Part shown: positions 40,643 through 48,156 of the stretch, one piece after another
How positions within the stretch are numbered: position 1 is the stretch's first letter
Layout of the letters: every line of letters starts with the position of its first letter
Source: Roseateles_B sp041906185
GTDB lineage: Bacteria > Pseudomonadota > Gammaproteobacteria > Burkholderiales > Burkholderiaceae_C
Direction: 5' to 3'
Assembly (NCBI GenBank): GCA_041906185.1
Contig: JAYRJQ010000007.1
Span: forward strand, 62,001-126,000
Length of the DNA: 64,000 nucleotides
Position numbers and translations under genes: made by a program
Notes under the pieces: generated by a model
What the model saw: only the letters and a program-made list of their open reading frames with translations
Told to the model about the DNA's origin: nothing
Databases searched by the model: none

Positions 40643-43201
40643 TCAAGCCGAGGCCGGCAGCGCGGCAAACTGCCAGCGGTTGCGCCCACCGGCCTTGGCG
40701 GCATACATGGCCAGATCGGCCGCGCGCATGAGCGTCTCCACGCTGCGCCCGTCCTGCGGGAAGCGGGCGATGCCCACGGACACGCCCACCACGACACTCT
40801 GCCCCGCGAGCACCACCGGCTGGCTGACCGCCTCGATGAGCCGCCCGGCCACCTGCTCCAGCTCCTGCATGCCGGCGGCCTGGTCCAGCAGCAGGACGAA
40901 CTCGTCGCCGCCGAGGCGGGCCAGGGTGTCGGTGTCGCGCACCAGCGGCGTCATGCGGGCCGCCACGAGGCGCAGCAGCGCGTCGCCCTGGGCGTGGCCC
41001 ACGCTGTCGTTGACCGCCTTGAAGCCGTCCAGGTCCATGTACATGAGCGCCAGCTCGCGGCGCTCGCGGTGCGTCTGACCCAGGAGCCGGCTCAGGCGCT
41101 CCATCAGCAGGCTGCGGTTGGCGAGCCCGGTGAGCGCGTCGTGGAAGGCCAGGTGGCGCAGGCGCTCGTCGCGCTGGCGGCGCTCGGTGCCATCGCTGAA
41201 CACATGCAGCAGGCGCTCGCCCGCGCCGTCCTCGTCCGGGATGAGGCTCACGTCCAGCCACTGCAGGAAGGCCTCGCCGCTCTTGCGGCGCCGCCACAGC
41301 TCGCCCTGCCAGTGCCGCTGCGAGCGCAGCGCGAGCCGGGCCTGTGCCTCCAGGGCCGGGTCGTCGCGCCCGAGCAGGTCCAGCGTGCGGCCGAGCACCT
41401 CCGGCGCCTCGAAGCCCGTGATGGCCGTGAAGGCCGGGTTGACGGACAGGATCACGCCCTGGGCGTCCGTCACCATGATGGCGTCCACCGTGGCGTTGAG
41501 GACGGTGGCCGCCAGCATCAGCTCGCGCTGGGCGAGCTTCAGGCTCGTCACGTCATTGGCGACGGCGAAGATGCCGCGCACCTCGCCCCGCGCGTCGGTG
41601 TCGGGCACGTAGTGAACCAGCATGTGGCCCAGGCGGCCGTCGGGCCGGCGGATGCTGCGCTCGAAGGCCTGCACCTGCCCGGCCAGCACGCCGTCGAGGT
41701 AGGGCCGCGTGCGCTCGAAGGCCTCCGCGCCGAGCACCTCGGGCATGCTCAGGTTCAGCATCTCCTCGCGGCTGCGGCCGTACCAGTCCAGGAAGGAGCG
41801 GCTCGCGAAGCGGCAGCTGAGGTCCCGCCGCCAGTACGCGACCAGCCCCGGCACCGCATCGGCGATGTTGCGCAGCAGGCGGGCATTCTCGAGGGCCTCC
41901 TGCGCCGCCGCGCGCGCCTGGTCCCGCGCCTGCACGAGCTGGCTCTCGAAGGCGCGCCGCTCGGTGATGTCCTCCACCATGCCCACGAAGCCCAGGGGCT
42001 CGCCGCGCAGGCTCAGCAGCTCCTGCGCGCGGCTGCGCACATGGCGGATCTCGCCGCTCGGCCACACCACGCGGTAGACCTCGTCGAAGGGCACGTTGCC
42101 GCCCTGGCTGAGGTGCGAGGCCTCGCGGACGCGCTCGCGGTCCTCCGGGTGGACGCGTGAGAGCCAGGTCTCGTGGCTCACCTGGGCTGGCGTGATCTGG
42201 TAGATCTGCCGCCACTGCTCGTTCGTGTAGCCCGACAGCCCGCTGCGGTCGACATGGAACACGCCTACCGGCACGCAGTCGCTGAGGCTGCGGAAGCGCT
42301 CGGCGCTGATCGCCAGGGCCTGCGCGGCCTCCTCGCGGGCGGTGATGTCCCGGATGAACTCCGTGGCGCCCGCCTCCTCGGGATGCGAGCCGGACTCCGC
42401 CACCAGCGTGACGGACACGAGCAGCCGCTGCCCGTCGAGGCGCAGGCGCTCGCTCTCGTGGATGAAGGCCTCGCCCGCACCCAGCGCCTGCCGGTTGTTC
42501 TGTTCGCGGGCGCGCAGCGGCGGCGGGACGAGGTCGGCATGCGGCCGGCCCAGCAGCTGCAGCGGCGCCGCGCCGAAGAGGCGCTCGGCCGCCGCATTGG
42601 CCCGGCAGATGAGGCCGTGGCGGTCGATGCTGAGGATGGCGTCGGCGCTGTGCTGCAGCAGCGAGGCCGCCCGCGTGGCCTCGGCCATGGCGTGGCGCTC
42701 GATGCGCCGCGCGCGCCGGCCTTCCAGCAGCTGGCTGGCGGCCACCGCGAGCTGCGCCAGGACCTCTCGCTGAGCCTCGTCGAGCTGGCGTGGCTCGCGG
42801 TCCACCACGCACAGCGTGCCGACGTGCTCGCCGCCGCTCAGGCGCACGGGGGCTCCGGCGTAGAAGCGGATGTGGGGCTCGCCCAGCACCAGCGGGTTGT
42901 CGGCGAAGCGCTCGTCCAGCCGGGCATCGGGTACGACGAAGAGCGCATCCCCCAGCACCGCATGGGCGCAGAAAGCCGTGTCGCGCGGGCCTTCGAGGAG
43001 GCCCGGCATGCCCTGCTGCGCCTTGAACCACTGGCGGTGCGCGTCGATCAGCGTGAGCATGGACACCGGCACGCCGCAGACCAGCGAGGCCGTGCGGACC
43101 AGCGCGTCGAACTCGGGCTCGGGCGCGCTGTCCAGCACCTGCAGCGCGCGCAGGGCGGCCAGGGCGCGGTCCTCGTCATCTCGCAGGGGCGCGGCCATCA
43201 T
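40643..43201 (-). CDS. GAF-multi-PAS diguanylate cyclase
   Basis: An 852-residue soluble sensor. It has an N-terminal GAF domain (about residues 20-165) and four PAS/PAC units (about 175-295, 300-420, 430-555 and 560-685). A C-terminal GGDEF domain has an intact GGDEF at 764-768 (RLGGDEFVLLL). No EAL domain is present, so it should only make c-di-GMP. Ligands such as haem or flavin cannot be assigned. ATG 43201 (MMAAPLRDDEDRAL) has GGAG about ten bases upstream. It is a stand-alone gene. Confidence 0.93.
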   Translation of the reverse strand: MMAAPLRDDEDRALAALRALQVLDSAPEPEFDALVRTASLVCGVPVSMLTLIDAHRQWFKAQQGMPGLLEGPRDTAFCAHAVLGDALFVVPDARLDERFADNPLVLGEPHIRFYAGAPVRLSGGEHVGTLCVVDREPRQLDEAQREVLAQLAVAASQLLEGRRARRIERHAMAEATRAASLLQHSADAILSIDRHGLICRANAAAERLFGAAPLQLLGRPHADLVPPPLRAREQNNRQALGAGEAFIHESERLRLDGQRLLVSVTLVAESGSHPEEAGATEFIRDITAREEAAQALAISAERFRSLSDCVPVGVFHVDRSGLSGYTNEQWRQIYQITPAQVSHETWLSRVHPEDRERVREASHLSQGGNVPFDEVYRVVWPSGEIRHVRSRAQELLSLRGEPLGFVGMVEDITERRAFESQLVQARDQARAAAQEALENARLLRNIADAVPGLVAYWRRDLSCRFASRSFLDWYGRSREEMLNLSMPEVLGAEAFERTRPYLDGVLAGQVQAFERSIRRPDGRLGHMLVHYVPDTDARGEVRGIFAVANDVTSLKLAQRELMLAATVLNATVDAIMVTDAQGVILSVNPAFTAITGFEAPEVLGRTLDLLGRDDPALEAQARLALRSQRHWQGELWRRRKSGEAFLQWLDVSLIPDEDGAGERLLHVFSDGTERRQRDERLRHLAFHDALTGLANRSLLMERLSRLLGQTHRERRELALMYMDLDGFKAVNDSVGHAQGDALLRLVAARMTPLVRDTDTLARLGGDEFVLLLDQAAGMQELEQVAGRLIEAVSQPVVLAGQSVVVGVSVGIARFPQDGRSVETLMRAADLAMYAAKAGGRNRWQFAALPASA

Positions 43202-43273
43202 GGGCGGTGACTCCGGCCGGACGGATCCGTCGGCAGGGGCCGGGCCGGCATCGCGCCCGGCGCCGGAGTCGGA

Positions 43274-44350
43274 TCAGGGCTTGGCGGCATCCGGCCAGAT
43301 CGTCTGCAGCAGCTGCGCCAGCCGGGCGCCGGCGCGGGCCAGCTGCTGGCGGATCAGTGCCTGGTTGCGGGCATCATAGTCGGCCGGCAGCGTCACCACC
43401 CAGCGCGAGCCGCGCAGGCTGGACTGGCGCTCGCCGAACTGCACGTTGGCATAGGCGCTCTCGGCCTCGGCCATGGTCTCGCTGGCCCACAGGGCGGGCC
43501 ACTGCGCCACCGGGCCGGCCGTGCCGGGCACTTGGCGCGCGGCGGCCGGCAGGGCGGCCAGCTGCTCGGCGCTCAGCTTGCCCGGCAGGTTGTCCCAGTA
43601 GGCATGCAGATTGCCGCCGGGGCCGGTCGGGCCGTTGATCACGAGCGCATTGCCGCCGACGGTGCGCGCCTGGGGGTCGTCGCCCTGCACGTCCGGGTCG
43701 CGGCGCTGGCCCTTCTCGTCGAGGTAGACGGAGCCCACGTGCAGCGGCTGGTGCAGGTCGCCGAGGTCATGGACGAGCAGCGCCAGCGCCTCGCGCTCGG
43801 TCTGCAGCGCGAAGGGCGCCGGCACGGTGCCCCCGGAGAGGCGCAGCCGCGCGGCGTCGATGGCGGCGACGATGTCGTGGTCGCTCGTGCCCACCGAGCC
43901 CGCCTTGTAGCGGCCGCGCTCCAGGGCGGGATTGGTGTAGTGGTACTGCTTGTGGCAGTGCTCCTCGCCCGGCTTCGGCGAGCAGCCGTCGTTGTTGCGC
44001 TTCACGTAGTCGCGCATCAGGGCCTCTTCCTCCGGCTTGTTCTCGAAGGGCGCGCACTCGGGGTAGCGGCCGGTCACCGTATAGGCGAAGCCCTTGGCGG
44101 GGTCGATGCCCTTGACGCAGTCGGCCCAGACGGCGATGTCGTGCAGGCTGGTCGTGCCGAGGATGCGGGCCACCTCGCGCTCCGCGCGCGTGCCCTTGAT
44201 GAGCGCGGCGGCGACATCACCGACGGCGGAGTGGCCGGTGGCGCCGAAGGCATGGGCGGCCTGCTGAGGCAGGGCGGCGAGGGCCAGGGTGGCCAGCGCG
44301 GCGGCGATCGAGCGCCGGGCGGGCGAGCGGGTGAGGGAGATGAACTGCAT
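43274..44350 (-). CDS. S1/P1-type secreted nuclease
   Basis: A 358-residue exported zinc nuclease. The signal peptide ends AAHA before F35; the mature protein starts FGATGHSAVG. Expected zinc ligands are visible: H40 (GH), Asp in VWADCVKG, His in QYHYTN, His/Asp/His in LLVHDLGDLHQPLH, and His/Asp in NLHAYWD. Such enzymes degrade single-stranded DNA or RNA and 3'-nucleotides outside the cell. In S1/P1 the mature N-terminal residue, usually Trp, coordinates zinc through its backbone; here it is Phe. ATG 44350 gives a clean signal peptide; longer forms do not. Confidence 0.88.
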   Translation of the reverse strand: MQFISLTRSPARRSIAAALATLALAALPQQAAHAFGATGHSAVGDVAAALIKGTRAEREVARILGTTSLHDIAVWADCVKGIDPAKGFAYTVTGRYPECAPFENKPEEEALMRDYVKRNNDGCSPKPGEEHCHKQYHYTNPALERGRYKAGSVGTSDHDIVAAIDAARLRLSGGTVPAPFALQTEREALALLVHDLGDLHQPLHVGSVYLDEKGQRRDPDVQGDDPQARTVGGNALVINGPTGPGGNLHAYWDNLPGKLSAEQLAALPAAARQVPGTAGPVAQWPALWASETMAEAESAYANVQFGERQSSLRGSRWVVTLPADYDARNQALIRQQLARAGARLAQLLQTIWPDAAKP

Positions 44351-44486
44351 GGCGTGACGTCGGTGACAACTGATCACCGATTCTCGATCAAGTCCATGAC
44401 TGCGCCAGGGCTGGTGATTGCCCGGACGGCAAGGCGTGGCGCCCGGCGCACAATCCGCCATCCTGTCACCTGCCCTGAGCCGCCCC

Positions 44487-44843
44487 ATGAGCTATCTGCT
44501 GCTGATCCTCGAACCCCACGGCCAGCGCGCCGAGCGCGGCCGGGAGGCCGGCGAGCAGGTCTACGAGCGCATGCTGCAGTTCGGCGCCGAGCTGCAGGCG
44601 CGGGGGCAGCTGCTGGCCAGCAACTCCCTGGCGGTGCGCGGCAGCCGCGTGCAGAAGCGCGACGGCCAGCTGAGCATCACGGACGGCCCCTTCGCCGAGA
44701 GCAAGGAGCTGGTGGGCGGCTTCTTCCTGCTGGACGTCCCGACGCGCGAGGCCGCGCTGGAGATCGCCGCGCGCTGCCCCGCCGCGGAATGGGCGACGGT
44801 GGAGGTCCGCGGCGTCGGCCCCTGCTTCGACGACGCTCAGTAA
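44487..44843 (+). CDS. YCII/DGPF-domain protein 1
   Basis: A 118-residue DGPF-domain (YCII-related) protein, with the hallmark ITDGPFAESKELVGGFFLLD at about residues 66-85. The family has a ferredoxin-like fold and is genetically linked to ECF42 sigma factors, whose response its members may mediate; biochemical function is unknown. Here it precedes the second DGPF gene by 95 bp. That gap holds a promoter motif, so this gene may have its own, earlier promoter. Confidence 0.88.
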   Translation: MSYLLLILEPHGQRAERGREAGEQVYERMLQFGAELQARGQLLASNSLAVRGSRVQKRDGQLSITDGPFAESKELVGGFFLLDVPTREAALEIAARCPAAEWATVEVRGVGPCFDDAQ

Positions 44844-44865
44844 AAACCCGAATCACGCCGTCGCG

Positions 44866-44892
44866 TGTCGAAATCCCGCCGCGCCGATCGTC
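44866..44892 (+). promoter_or_regulatory. Candidate ECF42-type promoter
   Basis: TGTCGA at 44866-44871 and CGTC at 44889-44892 are separated by 17 bp and end 46 bp before the start codon of the second DGPF gene. As I recall the published ECF42 promoter (Streptomyces venezuelae work), it has TGTCGA at -35 and CG(A/T)C at -10, so the match is exact. The encoded sigma factor at the end of this operon would then activate its own operon. Confidence 0.7.
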
Positions 44893-44938
44893 GTACCGGC
44901 ATGGGGCCGCAAGGCGCGGCCCGTCACAGGAGGACGAC

Positions 44939-45364
44939 ATGCGATTCATGATCATGGTGCGCGCCAACGCCACCAGCGAGGCCGGCGGGATGCCCGAGCC
45001 GGCGCTGATGCAGCAGATGGCGGATTTCCACGAGGCCCTGGCCCGCGCCGGCGTGCTGCTGGACGCCGCCGGCCTGAAGCCCAGCCGCGAGGGCTGGCGC
45101 ATCGAGCACGGCCCCGGGGGCGCCCGCCTGCTGGACGGCCCCTTCACCGAGACGAAGGAGCTGATCGCCGGCTACACGCTGATCCAGGTGCGCAACCGCG
45201 AGGAAGCCCTGGAATGGGCCCGGCGCTTCCCCGCGCCCTTCGGCGAGGGCCAGGCGGGCTGCATCGAGGTGCGCCCGCTCTATGACCTGGAGGACTTCGA
45301 CGCCGTCGAAGGCATCGATCGATTCAAGGCCCTGGAGGCGGGCCGCCAAGGAGAAGCCACATGA
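44939..45364 (+). CDS. YCII/DGPF-domain protein 2
   Basis: A 141-residue DGPF-domain protein starting MRFMIMVRANATSEAG, with the motif LLDGPFTETKELIAGYTLIQ at about residues 65-84. GGAGGA lies directly upstream of ATG 44939. It is the first gene behind the ECF42-like promoter and overlaps the SRPBCC gene by 4 bp (ATGA), so it heads the sigma-factor operon. Confidence 0.9.
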   Translation: MRFMIMVRANATSEAGGMPEPALMQQMADFHEALARAGVLLDAAGLKPSREGWRIEHGPGGARLLDGPFTETKELIAGYTLIQVRNREEALEWARRFPAPFGEGQAGCIEVRPLYDLEDFDAVEGIDRFKALEAGRQGEAT

Positions 45365-45891
45365 TCAAGACCCTCGGGCTCATCGCCCTCGTGCTCGTCG
45401 TCGGCGTGTTCGTCGCCGCGGCCTTCCGGCCGGACAGCTTCCGCGTGGAGCGCCGCCTGCGCATCCAGGCCCCGCCCGCCACCGTCTACGGGCTGATCCA
45501 GGACCTGCACCAGTTCAACCGCTGGAACCCCTGGCTGCGCAAGGAGCCGAGCGCCAAGGGCGAGTACGGCGGTCCCGCGGCCGGCGTCGGCGCCCGCTAC
45601 GGCTGGGAAGGCAAGGAACTGGGCCAGGGCAGCATGGAAATCACCGCCCTGCAGCCCGGCGAGGAGGTTCGCCTGCGCCTGGACTTCATCAAGCCCTTCG
45701 AGGCCCACAACCAGGCGGTCTTCCAGATCCGCCCGCAGCCCGACGGCAGCAGCGAGCTGAGCTGGGCCATGGAGGGCCCGAGCCCCTACCTCAGCAAGTT
45801 GATGGGCCTGGTCTTCAACATGGACCGCATGATCGGCAACGACTTCGAGCAGGGCCTGAAGAACCTGCAGCAACTCGCGGAGGCCCGCTGA
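45361..45891 (+). CDS. SRPBCC-family protein
   Basis: A 176-residue protein with an N-terminal hydrophobic helix (about residues 4-22) followed by an SRPBCC/polyketide-cyclase-like ligand-binding fold (VERRLRIQAPPATVYGLIQD, NRWNPWLRKEP). The helix may anchor it to the inner membrane. Such proteins bind hydrophobic small molecules and often accompany DGPF/ECF42 genes. It is coupled upstream (ATGA) and followed after 1 bp by a VOC gene. Confidence 0.85.
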   Translation: MIKTLGLIALVLVVGVFVAAAFRPDSFRVERRLRIQAPPATVYGLIQDLHQFNRWNPWLRKEPSAKGEYGGPAAGVGARYGWEGKELGQGSMEITALQPGEEVRLRLDFIKPFEAHNQAVFQIRPQPDGSSELSWAMEGPSPYLSKLMGLVFNMDRMIGNDFEQGLKNLQQLAEAR

Positions 45892-45892
45892 C

Positions 45893-46300
45893 ATGCAGAT
45901 CAAGTTCAGCCCCCTGCTCGTCGACGACCAGGACGCGGCCCTGCGCTTCTACACGCAGCAGCTGGGTTTCGAGACCTGCGCCGACATCCCCATGGGCCCC
46001 TACCGCTTCCTCACCTTGCGCTCGCCCGAGGGCCTGCCGGGCGTGGAGCTGGTGCTGCAGCCGCTGGGCTTCGAGCCGGCGCGGACCTACCAGCGCGCGC
46101 TGTACGAGGCCGGCATGCCGGCGGCCGCCTTCACGACGAACGACATCGCGGCCGAGTACGAGCGCCTGAGCGCCCGCGGCGTGCGCTTCCGCGGCGCGCC
46201 TCATGCGATGGGGCCCATCATCGGCGCGCTGTTCGAGGACGGCTGCGGCAATCTCATCCACCTTGTCCAGCCGCTCGTGACGCCGCCGGACGCTGCCTGA
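45893..46300 (+). CDS. VOC-family protein 1
   Basis: A 135-residue vicinal-oxygen-chelate (glyoxalase/bleomycin-resistance) protein: KFSPLLVDDQDAALRFYTQQ at the N-terminus, SPEGLPGVELVLQPLG in the middle and a C-terminal DGCGNLIHLVQ. The full metal-ligand set is not evident, so a binding or resistance role is as likely as catalysis. It is part of the ECF42 operon, where VOC genes are common partners. Confidence 0.85.
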   Translation: MQIKFSPLLVDDQDAALRFYTQQLGFETCADIPMGPYRFLTLRSPEGLPGVELVLQPLGFEPARTYQRALYEAGMPAAAFTTNDIAAEYERLSARGVRFRGAPHAMGPIIGALFEDGCGNLIHLVQPLVTPPDAA

Positions 46301-46315
46301 GCGAAGGAGCTCACC

Positions 46316-46741
46316 ATGCATCGCCAAATCTTCGTCAACCTGCCCATCGTCGACATGAAGCGCTCCCGCGCCTTCTTCGAGGCCCTGGGCTACGCCTTCA
46401 ACCCGCAGTTCAGCAACGAGCAGGGCGCCTGCCTCGTGCTGGGCGAGAACCTCCACGCCATGCTGCTGGTGCACCCCTTCTTCCAGGGCTTCATCGACAA
46501 GCGCATCGCCGACGCGCACGAGAGCACCGAGGTGCTGGTCTGCCTCTCCTGCGACAGCCGCGAGGAGGTCGACCAGCTCGTGGCCCGCGCCCTCGCCGCC
46601 GGGGGCCGCGCGCCTCGGCCGCCGCAGGACCACGGCTTCATGTATGCCCACAGCTTCGAGGACCTCGACGGCCACCTGTGGGAGCTGGTCCACATGGCGG
46701 ACCCGAGCCAGATCAACGCGGGCGACGCCGGCGGCGCATGA
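46316..46741 (+). CDS. VOC-family protein 2
   Basis: A 141-residue VOC protein (RQIFVNLPIVDMKRSRAFFE, MLLVHPFFQGFIDK, DHGFMYAHSFEDLDGHLWEL). The C-terminal YAHSFEDLDGHLWEL pattern is typical of the PhnB/YaeR-like extradiol-dioxygenase relatives. GGAG lies upstream. Its stop overlaps the sigma factor start (ATGA). Confidence 0.86.
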   Translation: MHRQIFVNLPIVDMKRSRAFFEALGYAFNPQFSNEQGACLVLGENLHAMLLVHPFFQGFIDKRIADAHESTEVLVCLSCDSREEVDQLVARALAAGGRAPRPPQDHGFMYAHSFEDLDGHLWELVHMADPSQINAGDAGGA

Positions 46742-48156
46742 GTGAGGCTGCGCGCGACGGCAGCGACCGCGGCGGTGACCACGGCGGTGACCACGGCGGT
46801 GACCACGGCGGTGACCACAACGGCGACGCCCTGCGCGCCCGTGTGGCGGCGCTGTGGCGGCTGGAGTCGCCCGTCGTCATCGGGGCCGTGCGGCGCCTGC
46901 TCCGGGACCTGGACGAGGCCGAGGAGGTCGCGCAGGAAGCGCTGCTGGCCGCGCTGGAGCACTGGCCGCGCGAGGGCTTCCCCGACAAGCCCGGCGCCTG
47001 GCTCATGACCACGGCCCGCCACCGCGCGCTGGACCGCCTGCGCCAGCAGCGCATGCAGGAGCGCCACCACGAGGCGCTGGCCCAGGACCTGGAGGCGCGA
47101 CAGGAGCACGTCGTGCCGGACCTCAGCGACAGCCTGGACGCGCGACGCGCCGACGACATCGGGGACGACCTGCTGCGCCTGATCTTCACGGCCTGCCACC
47201 CGCTGCTCTCACCCGAGGCCCGCGCGGCGCTGACGCTGCGGCTGCTGGGCGGGCTGAGCACGGCGGAGATCGCCCGCGCCTACCTGTGCCCCGAGCCCAC
47301 CGTGGCGCAGCGCATCAGCCGGGCCAAGCGCACGCTCAGCGAGGCGCAGGTGCCTTTCGAGCTGCCCGGCCCGGCCGAGCGCCTGCAGCGCCTCGGCGCG
47401 GTGCTGGAGGTGGTCTACCTGATCTTCAACGAGGGCTATGCCGCGAGCTCCGGCAGCGACTGGCTGCGGCCGGACCTCATGGCCGAGGCGCAGCGCCTGG
47501 CGCGCCTGCTGGCCTCACAGCTGCCGCAGGAGCCCGAGGTGCTGGGGCTGCTCGCCCTGCTCGAGATCCAGGCCTCGCGGCAGGCCGCCCGCCTCGACGC
47601 GCATGGCGCCCCCGTCCTGCTGATGGACCAGGACCGCCGCCGCTGGGACAGCCTGCTCATCCGCCGCGGCCTGGCCGCGCTTGCGGCCGGCGAGGCCGCG
47701 TGCCGCACCCAGGGCGCGGCGCCGGGCTACTACCTGCTGCAGGCGGGCATTGCCGCCTGCCATGCGCGCGCCACGCGGCCGGAGGACACGGACTGGTCGC
47801 TGATCCTCGCGCTCTACACCCGGTTGCTGGAGGGCTGGCCCTCGCCCGTCGTCGCGCTGAACCGGGCCGTGGCCCTGAGCCGCGCGCCGCAAGGCAGTGC
47901 CGCCGAGGCCCTGCTGCTGGTCGACGCCCTCGGCGCGGACGGCCCGATGCAGCGCTACCCCTGGTGGCACAGCGTGCGCGGCGACCTGCTGGAGCGCCAG
48001 CAGCGCTGGACGGAGGCCGCGGCGGCCTTCGAGCAGGCGGCCGCCCTGAGCCTCAATGAAAAAGAGCGCGCTCTGCTGCTGCAGCGCGCGCTCAAAGGGA
48101 GGAGCAAGGACGAGGAAAAGAGTCGCGGGGATCAGATCCCCAGGCCGAGCGAATAG
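46738..48156 (+). CDS. ECF42-type RNA polymerase sigma factor with C-terminal extension
   Basis: A 472-residue sigma factor. Region 2 is at about residues 35-105 (DEAEEVAQEALLAALEHWPR, AWLMTTARHRALDRLRQQRM), region 4 at about 150-205 (LTLRLLGGLSTAEIARAYLC), then a 270-residue helical extension including AVYLIFNEGYAAS-type and TPR-like segments, typical of ECF42. These factors lack an anti-sigma gene; the extension is thought to control activity. The N-terminus carries an unusual (HGGD)n insert encoded by a 12-bp repeat. It is the last gene of the DGPF operon, and its 3' end overlaps the convergent protease gene by 25 bp. Confidence 0.92.
   Translation: MSEAARDGSDRGGDHGGDHGGDHGGDHNGDALRARVAALWRLESPVVIGAVRRLLRDLDEAEEVAQEALLAALEHWPREGFPDKPGAWLMTTARHRALDRLRQQRMQERHHEALAQDLEARQEHVVPDLSDSLDARRADDIGDDLLRLIFTACHPLLSPEARAALTLRLLGGLSTAEIARAYLCPEPTVAQRISRAKRTLSEAQVPFELPGPAERLQRLGAVLEVVYLIFNEGYAASSGSDWLRPDLMAEAQRLARLLASQLPQEPEVLGLLALLEIQASRQAARLDAHGAPVLLMDQDRRRWDSLLIRRGLAALAAGEAACRTQGAAPGYYLLQAGIAACHARATRPEDTDWSLILALYTRLLEGWPSPVVALNRAVALSRAPQGSAAEALLLVDALGADGPMQRYPWWHSVRGDLLERQQRWTEAAAAFEQAAALSLNEKERALLLQRALKGRSKDEEKSRGDQIPRPSE
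46771..46818 (+). repeat. In-frame 12-bp tandem repeat, four copies
   Basis: Four perfect copies of GGCGGTGACCAC within the sigma factor gene encode Gly-Gly-Asp-His units just before region 2. Copy-number change would alter protein length without a frameshift. Confidence 0.9.
48059..48093 (-). terminator. Intrinsic terminator of the protease gene inside the sigma factor gene
   Basis: Read on the minus strand, an 8-bp stem GAGCGCGC/GCGCGCTC (48064-48071 with 48086-48093) is extended by an inner CTGC/GCAG stem with a tetraloop. It is followed by five T residues (complement of 48059-48063). It lies 39 bp beyond the protease stop codon, within the coding sequence of the convergent sigma factor. 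On the plus strand no T-run follows, so it should terminate only protease transcripts. Confidence 0.75.

Noticed and set aside
46771..46818. Tandem 12-mers considered as a CRISPR-like array
   Set aside because: The units are contiguous with no spacers and lie in frame inside the sigma factor gene; no cas genes are present.
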